The notes below the pieces were generated by a model, which worked only from the letters and a program-made list of their open reading frames with translations, was not told where the DNA came from and did not search any database. From assembly GCA_003116975.1 (NCBI GenBank), contig BGKB01000018.1:434001-498000 (forward strand): a stretch of 64,000 nt of DNA, written 5' to 3'. Shown here piece by piece: positions 11,610 to 19,365 of the stretch (the stretch's first letter is position 1; every line of letters begins with the position of its first letter). The DNA comes from Aurantiochytrium sp. KH105. Its lineage: Eukaryota; Sar; Bigyra; Thraustochytrida; Thraustochytriidae. Position numbers and translations under genes: made by a program.

Positions 11610-14189
11610 ATGGGGTCAGGACACACCAAACCGTCGCACGACGCTGCAGACCCCCAGGTCGAAGGACCTTCACACGAGGAATACAATGCAGCACAAAACA
11701 CGAGCTCGCAACATATCCCAAGGATCCCGAGTAACCAGGCTCTCCTCCCCCCCGAGGCAATCTCCAGTCAAAGTACGCACAACAGGCATCTTGTCGCCTC
11801 GTTCAAAGCCGACGGCCCGTCCTGCGTGACCCTCTTGCAACGATGCGCGAGTTGGACCGAAGAAGAGCGAGCCATTTTTCTGCAATTTCTCCAGGACGAT
11901 CGAACAGAACTCCCTCTCGCAGCTCGGGACACAGACGGGAACTCTCTCTTAATGTTAGCTTGCATTGGCCAAGAAATCGACGTTGTACACGAGCTTTTAC
12001 GTCGCGGCGCCAATGTAAACACACAAAATGGTGCTGGCTTTGGTGCATTGCACTTTTGTTGCTTGCCCCCATCCGCAGCAAAACAGTGCCAGAAAGCCAC
12101 GGAAATTGCCAAGCTTCTCTTGTCTTCGGGTGCCAATCCTGAACTTGTTGAGCATAAAGCTGGATGCTCTGCATTACACTATGCCGCAGCAGAAAATAAC
12201 CAGCAGATTTGCAAACTGCTCATTCAGCATGGCGCCAACCCAGCGCTCCGATGCTCACAGGGGTTCTCCTCTGAAGCGTATGCGCGAGCATCTGGCCACA
12301 ACGAGCTCGCCGACCTTCTTCACCGAATCCAGCACCATCACTACCCCGGCCAGGAAATAAGAACACAGCAAGACGATCAAGGATGGTGCAAGATGCAAGA
12401 TGCGACCACACAACGTTGCTTCTATTACAACAAATTTACAAAGGAAAGCACCTGGGATCGCCCAGCTGCCATGTCAACTCACAGCAACGCAGCACCACAT
12501 GCTCTTCCCCAAAAATTCTCTAGTACGTCTGATGCTGACAAAAAAGCTCGATTCAAGGCAGAGTCTGAACGCGAGGCGCTGCAACGTCAACTCATGGTTG
12601 TCCAAAAGCGCCTCTACAAAGCACAGATTCGAGCCGATCAAGAAGCTAAACAAGCAGCTCAAATGGCTCGTGTCGCGCAAGAAGCAGACGCTCGCTTTGC
12701 CCAAGAGCTCGCAGCACTCAAGGCCAATCCATCACCTTCGTTCAATGAATCAGACCCAGATGCTTTACAAGCGCATTTGGCTCGTCTCACCGCGCAATTC
12801 GAAGCAGCCAAGCAGCAAGAATTGGACCGTCTTCGCGAATCGTATGAACGACAACGGGAAGAAGAGCGGAACGATCTGGAGCGTCAGCGCCATGAAGAAC
12901 GCGAGCGTTACCATCAAGAACTTGAGACTCGAATGCAAGAAATGCAAAAGCTTGAACACCAACTGGCAAGAGAAGTCAAAGAGAAACGTCGATATTACAA
13001 CGAAGTCGAAGACCTCAAGGGCTCCATCCGAGTCTGCGCACGCGTCCGCCCCCTCTGCTCCGAAGACAAACGTCAAGGCCTATCTGAAGCTGTCGAAGTA
13101 TTTGGAAACAACATCAAGGTCACGCATGAGCGCAAAGACAAGTCTGGAAGCAAATCGACGAGCAAGACGTGGACCTTTGACAAAGCTCTTGGGCCCCAGC
13201 GGACGCAAAACGATGTCTTTGAAGATACAGAGAGGCTTGTCCAGAGCGCCCTAGACGGCTACAATGTCTGTATCTTTGCGTATGGTCAAACTGGAGCAGG
13301 CAAAACATTCACAATAACAGGAACGCCTGAGCATCCAGGTATTTTCCCTCGTGCGGCAAGCACGCTTTTTGCAGCAATGCAGACCCAGCGCGAGCTAATG
13401 GATTTTACGGTCGAGCTTTACATGTGCGAACTGCACCTGGACACGCTCGTGGACCTCTTGCGGGAACCATCTTCGCCACGAAGCGAGGACATCGCAGCGA
13501 ATTCACCGCGACGCAAGGCTCTGGCTGTGAAAAAGGACCAGTTCGGCGTCGTTTATGTTGAAAATATTACCATTGTACCTGTCGAGTCTGAAGCCGAGCT
13601 GATTAACCGGGTAGAAGCCGGTGTGGCACGCCGTGCGACGGACTCTACGCGCATGAACGACCTCTCTTCGCGCTCACACCTCATCATCTCCATCACAGTC
13701 AAGGGCGAGTCCAAGGTATCGGGCGAGGTTACTTCGGGCAAAATGACCCTCGTCGATCTCGCTGGGTCTGAACGTGCTGAAAAGTCTGGTGCCGTGGGGC
13801 AAACCTTCAAAGAAGCAACTTCCATCAACAAGGCACTCTCGGCTCTCGGGGAGGTAATCAACGCGCTGTCAACGAATGCGAAACATATACCATACCGAAA
13901 CAATCCACTCACGCAGCTAATGTCAGATTCTATTGGCGGCAATGCAAAGACTCTCATGATCGTAAATGTAGCAGCTGGGGCGAGCAATGCTGCCGAGACG
14001 ATGGCTTCACTCAACTTTGCTGCGCGCTGCAAAAGCGTAAAAAATGCTGCCACTAAAGGCTTTGAGACGCGAGAGCTCGCCCTCTTGCGCAAAGAGATTG
14101 CTAAGCTACGTGCAGCAAATAAAGTCACGCCCCCCGCGAAGGTCTCGCAGGGCGCACTCGCTCATTCTCGAGGACTAGCAGTGAAATAA
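11610..14189 (+). CDS. Ankyrin-WW-coiled-coil kinesin-14 (C-terminal motor)
   Basis: The 859-residue protein begins with a short polar region and then about three ankyrin repeats (roughly residues 107-240, with GANVNTQNG, GANPELVEHKAG and GANPALRCSQG). A WW domain follows (about 258-286, from GWCKMQDA to STWDRP), then a coiled coil (about 310-465) and a C-terminal kinesin motor (about 470-815). The motor has the P-loop GQTGAGKT, switch I SSRSH, switch II DLAGSE and a final NFAARCKSVKN helix. The neck reads EDLKGSIRVCARVRP, the kinesin-14 pattern, so minus-end-directed microtubule movement is expected from the family. The ankyrin and WW modules should bind cargo or partner proteins. I chose the ATG at 11610; the frame is open further upstream but has no ATG. 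The order of domains is unusual. Confidence 0.92.
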   Translation: MGSGHTKPSHDAADPQVEGPSHEEYNAAQNTSSQHIPRIPSNQALLPPEAISSQSTHNRHLVASFKADGPSCVTLLQRCASWTEEERAIFLQFLQDDRTELPLAARDTDGNSLLMLACIGQEIDVVHELLRRGANVNTQNGAGFGALHFCCLPPSAAKQCQKATEIAKLLLSSGANPELVEHKAGCSALHYAAAENNQQICKLLIQHGANPALRCSQGFSSEAYARASGHNELADLLHRIQHHHYPGQEIRTQQDDQGWCKMQDATTQRCFYYNKFTKESTWDRPAAMSTHSNAAPHALPQKFSSTSDADKKARFKAESEREALQRQLMVVQKRLYKAQIRADQEAKQAAQMARVAQEADARFAQELAALKANPSPSFNESDPDALQAHLARLTAQFEAAKQQELDRLRESYERQREEERNDLERQRHEERERYHQELETRMQEMQKLEHQLAREVKEKRRYYNEVEDLKGSIRVCARVRPLCSEDKRQGLSEAVEVFGNNIKVTHERKDKSGSKSTSKTWTFDKALGPQRTQNDVFEDTERLVQSALDGYNVCIFAYGQTGAGKTFTITGTPEHPGIFPRAASTLFAAMQTQRELMDFTVELYMCELHLDTLVDLLREPSSPRSEDIAANSPRRKALAVKKDQFGVVYVENITIVPVESEAELINRVEAGVARRATDSTRMNDLSSRSHLIISITVKGESKVSGEVTSGKMTLVDLAGSERAEKSGAVGQTFKEATSINKALSALGEVINALSTNAKHIPYRNNPLTQLMSDSIGGNAKTLMIVNVAAGASNAAETMASLNFAARCKSVKNAATKGFETRELALLRKEIAKLRAANKVTPPAKVSQGALAHSRGLAVK

Positions 14190-14276
14190 TTTGAATAGAA
14201 CCTTACAATTTTTGAAGATGTTATCGGGTTGGGTGGAACCGCGATGCCTTCCCTCCAGATGGCAGCGGAGAGAGAG

Positions 14277-14278
<2 letters not shown>

Positions 14279-14322
<44 letters not shown>
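14279..14322. repeat. AC dinucleotide microsatellite
   Basis: Twenty-two uninterrupted AC units, read directly. Confidence 0.97.
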
Positions 14323-14326
<4 letters not shown>

Positions 14327-14390
14327 CTTGTTACACTACATGCGTGACTTTACAGCATTCGCAAAGAAAAGGATTTGATGTGCGAGAGCA

Positions 14391-14520
14391 TTTGTTGCGA
14401 AATGAGAGAATTTGTTACGAGGTGAGGGCATTTGTTGCAAAATGAGTTGCGAAGAGAGGACAGCTGTTGCGAAGTGAGAGCAGTTGTTGCGAAGTAAGGA
14501 CACTCGTTGCGAAAAAAGGA
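14391..14520. repeat. Degenerate ~20-bp tandem repeat with TTGCGAA core
   Basis: About seven units of 16-20 bases share the core TGTTGCGAAnTGAG or a close variant (for example GCTGTTGCGAAGTGAGAGCA and GTTGTTGCGAAGTAAGGACA). The array ends about 25 bases before the stop codon of the minus-strand gene, so it probably lies in that gene's 3' end. Confidence 0.8.
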
Positions 14521-14546
14521 CATTCGAAAAGTGGATTAAAAGTTGG

Positions 14547-15182
14547 CTATGCAGCGAGATCTTCCTCGGTCTCGACAAGCTCGAGATCATCACTATCGTC
14601 ACCGCAGCGTGCAAGGAACTGAGTCCGCAGATCTTTGTATGCCTGGCTCAAGACAACGAGATCTTGTAGCTTGCTGGCAAGCTGCGCCTTGAGTCTGCTT
14701 TCGCGTGCGGTACCCTTGCTGATTTCTTCACTAAGTTTGGAAACTGCTGCATGGTGCTCGCGTTTGAGCGCACGAAGTTGGTGATCATTTGCAGCGCGCA
14801 TTTCTTTGATGCGGCGCGTGAATTCCTGGGCAAGTCGAGCGGTTTGCGTGTTGATTGCATTTTCCAGCGTGTCCTTGTGCTCCTGAAGCGTGATCCGCGT
14901 TTCGGCCCCGAATTCATGAACGGGACCTGGCAGAGCGATCTTTGAAGGCGAAAGTAGCCCATCTTTTTTCGTGTTGATCTCGTCTGCAGTATCCACGGAG
15001 TACTTTTCAAGCACGCTGAGTCGATCGCGCACGCGCCAAGCGCAGACGGCTTCGCCGCTGGCACAGGAGATGTCCGCTGATCTCGTGCTGAGCCCCGGTG
15101 GGTTCGGTCGCGCTGGAGGCGGATCCACTCTCGCGTGGGCCCTTTTAGGCGGCGGCCTCGACGTCCAATGGTATCCCGGCAT
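14547..15182 (-). CDS. Small coiled-coil protein of unknown function
   Basis: The frame encodes 211 residues. The first 55 or so are Pro/Arg/Ala-rich and look disordered. Residues about 60-195 form a continuous charged helix with heptad spacing (for example TRRIKEMRAANDHQLRALKR), followed by an acidic tail (DDSDDLELVETEEDLAA). I do not recognise a family. The helical segment looks like genuine coding sequence because it is acidic/basic patterned and free of the Arg/Pro bias of shadow frames. The start at 15182 is the first ATG of the frame and is uncertain, since the N-terminal part has biased composition and could hide an intron. Confidence 0.6.
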   Translation of the reverse strand: MPGYHWTSRPPPKRAHARVDPPPARPNPPGLSTRSADISCASGEAVCAWRVRDRLSVLEKYSVDTADEINTKKDGLLSPSKIALPGPVHEFGAETRITLQEHKDTLENAINTQTARLAQEFTRRIKEMRAANDHQLRALKREHHAAVSKLSEEISKGTARESRLKAQLASKLQDLVVLSQAYKDLRTQFLARCGDDSDDLELVETEEDLAA

Positions 15183-15498
15183 CGGCGTCGCTTCTTCGAA
15201 AGTAGACGCCTGCGCGCGCGCGCGCGCGCCCGCGCTTCAAGTTTATGTCTTGTTGACCCGCGCGTCTCTTGTTCGCAAATACGGTGTGTACCGCTTGCCC
15301 GGCTCGTCAGCATCATCGTTCTCAATTCTTTTTTCTTTTTCTTTTTCTTTTTCTTCTCCTTTTTCTTCCTCCTTTTTTTTCTCCTTCTTCTCAAGGGTCT
15401 TACCATGAAGACTGGCCACATCCATCGAGGGTCGGAGCATAAAAACCAAAAGGCTAGCAATCTAAGGTTTCGGTTTTAAAGGTTTGAATGTTTAGCTA
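15183..15498. other. Intergenic between two minus-strand genes
   Basis: This stretch contains a short GC dinucleotide run (15212-15229) and a pyrimidine tract (about 15323-15393). On the minus strand the latter is purine-rich and lies within a few hundred bases upstream of the small coiled-coil gene. No gene is seen. Confidence 0.6.
15323..15393. repeat. CTTTTT pyrimidine tract
   Basis: Seventy bases of nearly pure T and C made of CTTTTT and CTTCTC units, resembling the tract near 1.8 kb. Confidence 0.85.
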
Positions 15499-16572
15499 CT
15501 ACGCGTGCCGCTCGTCGTCCGTTTTGCGACCACGCTTATCGAGTTCCAAGTATAAATTTGCGACAGCGTACGGAGCTGCCTTGCCAGCTCCGTAACCGAT
15601 CGAGAGCAGCAAGAGGATCCCGATGACCCAGTTGCGAAGCGTGCGGAATTTGGCCATGGGGTCGACGCGCTTGACAAAGCTCCCTGGCATCGAACGGATG
15701 GCCTCCTTGCGCTCTGCGATCTCGCGTTGGGCACGACGGGCAGCCTCTGCTCCCGAGCTCGCAGCAGATTCCTTCGCCCGTTGTAACCCTTCTGCGCCAG
15801 CAACGCGTGCGCGTTGGGAGAATCCTGACCATGCCTCGGAAGCTCTCGAGCGCGCATTCTCCGAGAGTCGCGCAGCCTCCTTGCGGGAACGTTCTCGTGC
15901 CTGTTCTGCTCTCCGGGAGAGGTCTTCGCGCGCGAGTTTCGACTTGCTCGCGGCAGCACTCTTTACTGACTCTTGGACCTCGGCCATTGTCTTTTCTGCG
16001 CGTCCGCGCAGACCATCAAGCATGCCCCAAGCTCCGCTCCCTGCTGGCTTTTGGCCACCATTGGAAGAGACCATAAAAATGGGCCGTTCGGAACTTTTCT
16101 TGGCGGCATTCCGAACGTGCACGGCGCCAATCATCGCGGGTTCTGCGACACCTTGGATGCGCGCAAGCCCTTGCGAGCTAACCCCCTTCGCACGAGCCGT
16201 CCATGTGTTCCAAGTGCTCCCCGCAAGCCCCGAGAGTCGCTCGGCCTCCTCGCGGGACCGAGCCTTGGCGAGTTCCAAACTTTCGCGAGCCGCTTGCGAC
16301 CTCGCTGCGCCCGCTGCTTCGGCGGCCTTGAGTGCCGCCGCGGCCGACTGCTTTGCTTGCTCGCGGACACTTTCTGCGAGCTCCTCTGCGGCGCTGCGCG
16401 CGGTCTTCATGCCTTCGGTGCCGCTGGTGCCGCCAGTGCCGGCTTTGCTGCCGAAGCCTCTTGCCGCACATGGCGGCCTTGGCCTCGTCCTCGCCACTGC
16501 CGCGAGGAGCATCGGCGGGCCCGCAGGCCTCGCTGCCCACCGTCGCCCCACGCCCGCGACCACGGACCGCAT
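15499..16572 (-). CDS. Mitochondrial amphipathic-helix (LEA-like) protein with C-terminal membrane segment
   Basis: From the ATG at 16572 the product is 357 residues. The first 40 or so are rich in Arg, Ala and Gly, have no acidic residue and end in PPCAARGFGSK, a convincing mitochondrial presequence. The middle consists of long alanine- and charge-rich amphipathic helices repeating motifs such as AARESLELAKARSREEAERL and KSKLAREDLSRRAEQARERS, reminiscent of LEA or apolipoprotein-like helices. One hydrophobic segment (NWVIGILLLLSIGYGAG) lies about 40 residues from the C-terminus. The longer frame to 16695 adds 41 residues that would block the presequence, so I prefer the inner start. The function is unknown; a membrane-anchored organelle protein, possibly stress-related or membrane-shaping, is inference. 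Confidence 0.7.
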   Translation of the reverse strand: MRSVVAGVGRRWAARPAGPPMLLAAVARTRPRPPCAARGFGSKAGTGGTSGTEGMKTARSAAEELAESVREQAKQSAAAALKAAEAAGAARSQAARESLELAKARSREEAERLSGLAGSTWNTWTARAKGVSSQGLARIQGVAEPAMIGAVHVRNAAKKSSERPIFMVSSNGGQKPAGSGAWGMLDGLRGRAEKTMAEVQESVKSAAASKSKLAREDLSRRAEQARERSRKEAARLSENARSRASEAWSGFSQRARVAGAEGLQRAKESAASSGAEAARRAQREIAERKEAIRSMPGSFVKRVDPMAKFRTLRNWVIGILLLLSIGYGAGKAAPYAVANLYLELDKRGRKTDDERHA

Positions 16573-16883
16573 GCCGGCGACGCTTCTGAGACACAGCCAC
16601 GGTTCGGACTTTGCTTTTGCCTCGCCAAGCTTGTTGCCAAGAGAGCAAGAGGGAGAGGTTTCCACGTTGACATCTTGACATTTGACATTAGTCATGGGAC
16701 TGCACTGGCGGATGATGGCCTCAACGCGATCACTACCAAGTCAATCAGGCGTGCATGCGAAGAGCAACGCCAATATTAAAAGGAGGGGGAGGGGGGAAGA
16801 AGAATAGACTCAAAAATGGGTAAAGAAAGGCTGCGGATTTCGTGCGCGCTTGACCATTTTTGCGCCTACTGTTTGGCTTACTA

Positions 16884-18560
16884 CTACTTTGTTTTCTTCT
16901 TGGACTTGGTTTGGGGGCTCGGTTCCTCCGGAGGAGCGTCAAAGTCGGGAAATTTTTGCTTTGTCTTGACCTTGGAAATGGCACAGTTGACGAGGGCTGG
17001 CTTGTCCTGAATGAGTTCACGGAAAAGCTCCCAATCCAGCAGAGGCTCTCCATCGCTGTCTTGCTTGGCACCTTTCTCGGTAGCAGTGGCAAAAATCTGC
17101 TTGATCTCGGGCTCCACCGCCTCGGCATCCTTGTATTCGCCGCCTTGGGAAAGCTCGAGCAAGTTACGCACATCGTCTCCCGAGACGAGGCCGTCCTCAT
17201 CGCTATCGAGCAAACGAAAGACGAGCCGCGCCTTTTCCTCGCTGGTCGCCTTGGCGGACGTGAGCGCCATGGAAAGTACGAGATCTCGGAAGTTAATGGT
17301 TCCTGAGTCATCACGATCGCAAAAGTCAAAGAGAATCTTGGAAAGACTCGACTCGGACGGACATCCGGTCGCCTTGCAGAACTCTTCGTAATCAATGTTT
17401 GAGTCCTCATTCGTGTCAAACGCTTCAAAGACCTTGAGCGCGGCCTTGATCTCGCTGAGATGAGATCCAGAGTCTCCAAAAATGTCCTTGATCTCCTTGA
17501 CTTGGAGCCCATTCAGAAAAACATTGTCGATGGGGCGACGCTTCTCGAGAGGCGCCAGCACGTGCTTGGCCTGTCTGCGATCCAGGGCAGCTTGAAAGAG
17601 CTTGCAGTCCTCAAAGTAGTGGTTGGTCGTGCGTGCGCCAAGCTCCTTGGCAATCTCATCGCGCACGGCATTCGCAAAGAGCGTTGGATCCTCTTTCTCG
17701 GCCTCGGTCGGGTAATGCACGGGAAGAAAGACAACTTCTAAATGCTGCACAAACTGCGTAAAGTGCCGTCTGTGAAAGTAGTCCTTTGCACGCGTGCAGA
17801 CGTACGCGGGGTTGAAGTGTTTGTATCGATATTTGATGGCCACAGGCTGTACGGGAAGCCCAGGCAAGAAGGCCCCACGCTGAAAGATGCTTACGCAGTC
17901 CTCTTTTGTACATGTTCCTTGGGGGAAGATGAGCACCTGCGGAAACCGATTTCTGGGGTTTGGGTCGTGTTGCGAGGCAGCAAATCGACCCATGATGCGT
18001 TTCGTGGTTTCTCGTCCCTCCTTGGTCTCACGAATGACTGGAATCACTTGCAGGCCGCGTAGAATTCGCCCCAAAATCGGCTTGTCCAAAAGTTCGGCTT
18101 TGGCCACAGCACTCGGCATTGTCAACCAGTACATGACAACGGCATCAAAGAGAGACACGTGATTCGGCGTGAAGAACGCCGCGTCCGGGGACGGCTTACC
18201 ACGTACGTGGACGCTATAAAAGCCAAGGGTGAAGAGGAAGACTCGACACAGCCCAGCGACAGGGAGCAGTAGAGCGCGCCGCCATCGTGAAAAGGGACGT
18301 TCGTAGCACTCGTCCTTGCTCAGACCGAGATTGGCAACCGTCGTGAGAATGAGTACGACAAAGAGAATGAGGGCGAAGAGGATGATTCTGATGATGGCGA
18401 TCCCGCTCACGTACATGAACACCATCTTGGCCAGCTCGTATGAGGTGACGGGCGTATTGTACTCGAACGGATTGTACTCTTCGTCATCGTGCTCAGGCGT
18501 TCGCGCGTTCTGGTCACCCTCCGCGCGATCCTTCTCGCCATGCTTTCCGCGCGACAGCAT
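16884..18560 (-). CDS. LPCAT-type lysophospholipid acyltransferase with EF hands
   Basis: The 558-residue protein has the layout of lysophosphatidylcholine/lyso-PAF acyltransferases of the LPCAT1/2 type. Hydrophobic spans lie near residues 48-75 and 95-115. The acyltransferase motif I is HVSLFD (His134, Asp139). Motif III reads FPQGTC at 212-217, and three EF-hand loops follow in about residues 390-480 (DTNEDSNIDYEE, DRDDSGTINFRD, DSDEDGLVSGDD). The protein ends KKTK, a dilysine ER-retrieval signal. Such enzymes transfer acyl groups from acyl-CoA to lysophospholipids at the ER, and the EF hands suggest calcium control. Odd point: motif III normally reads FPEGT, and here Gln replaces Glu. The start is the first ATG of the frame. 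Confidence 0.9.
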   Translation of the reverse strand: MLSRGKHGEKDRAEGDQNARTPEHDDEEYNPFEYNTPVTSYELAKMVFMYVSGIAIIRIILFALILFVVLILTTVANLGLSKDECYERPFSRWRRALLLPVAGLCRVFLFTLGFYSVHVRGKPSPDAAFFTPNHVSLFDAVVMYWLTMPSAVAKAELLDKPILGRILRGLQVIPVIRETKEGRETTKRIMGRFAASQHDPNPRNRFPQVLIFPQGTCTKEDCVSIFQRGAFLPGLPVQPVAIKYRYKHFNPAYVCTRAKDYFHRRHFTQFVQHLEVVFLPVHYPTEAEKEDPTLFANAVRDEIAKELGARTTNHYFEDCKLFQAALDRRQAKHVLAPLEKRRPIDNVFLNGLQVKEIKDIFGDSGSHLSEIKAALKVFEAFDTNEDSNIDYEEFCKATGCPSESSLSKILFDFCDRDDSGTINFRDLVLSMALTSAKATSEEKARLVFRLLDSDEDGLVSGDDVRNLLELSQGGEYKDAEAVEPEIKQIFATATEKGAKQDSDGEPLLDWELFRELIQDKPALVNCAISKVKTKQKFPDFDAPPEEPSPQTKSKKKTK

Positions 18561-19365
18561 GGCGCCTGAGGCTCACCGCAGAACGCAACGCCACCGCGCC
18601 TTGCGTTGCCCTTGGCGCGCGCGGCGCACCAAGCCCGACTTTCGACTCCTCTCTTTCTTGCCGCAGCCCCCCTCCTCCACCGCTACGCAGAGGTCTCGCG
18701 ATCCGAAGTCGCTTTCGCTTTTGCTTTCGCTTTCGTGACCGACGGTTCGTGTCTGTCTGGATCTACCACCAGTACGGTATTATTGCATGCTCGGGAGGTA
18801 TGTCCCAAATCGAGAACGCAGTGATGAAGACGTCTGGCCAGCCTTTCGCGGCCGAATCTAGCTCGGTCATAAACGGCAGCCGGCGACTTGGATCGTGGTG
18901 ACGCTTGAACCTACTTTGGGCTCGAGAGCCTCCGTACGTGTCGTGGCATTCATGGGACCACATGTTCCTCTCCTTTAAAAAAAGAACAAAAAAACAAGGG
19001 GTTTTACAAATGCACGCATTGTCAAACGTCGGAGCCCTAATCCTTCATCGCGCTTTCTCAAGGCAGATGCACTTTGGCTTTTTCCAAGATGACAGACGCG
19101 GCTCCCCCCCCAAAGCACCACCACGCATAGGATGATTGTCTGCCCTACTACCTGCCCGCTGTGTTTCCGTTACGCTGCGTTAAAACTTTTCACTCTGAAA
19201 ACTTTCGTCTTCGACTAGGCCTATAGGTCTACATAGGCCCACTACGCAGGCTTACGGTCATCCATAAGGTCCCTGAGAGGATTCGAGGTTGCCAGCCCAA
19301 ACAACATCAAAGCCGCGCGAACCAAAGAAACGCAGCCGCGGGCCGTGCGGGCTCGCCGTAGCAGG
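18561..19365. promoter_or_regulatory. Divergent intergenic region between LPCAT-like and coiled-coil genes
   Basis: This 805-base region separates two divergently transcribed genes and must contain both promoters. No clear TATA box is seen. A minus-strand frame of 66 codons (18763-18963) is discussed in the findings. Confidence 0.4.

Larger units (their letters stand above)
14190..14546. other. Convergent intergenic region with two repeat tracts
   Basis: Between the ends of the kinesin-14 gene and the small coiled-coil gene there is a CA microsatellite and then a run of degenerate 20-base TTGCGAA repeats, listed separately. No gene is seen. Confidence 0.6.

Noticed and set aside
15623-16678. 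351-codon plus-strand frame
   Set aside because: Antisense to the mitochondrial amphipathic-helix gene; Ala/Ser/Arg/Pro-biased translation without features.
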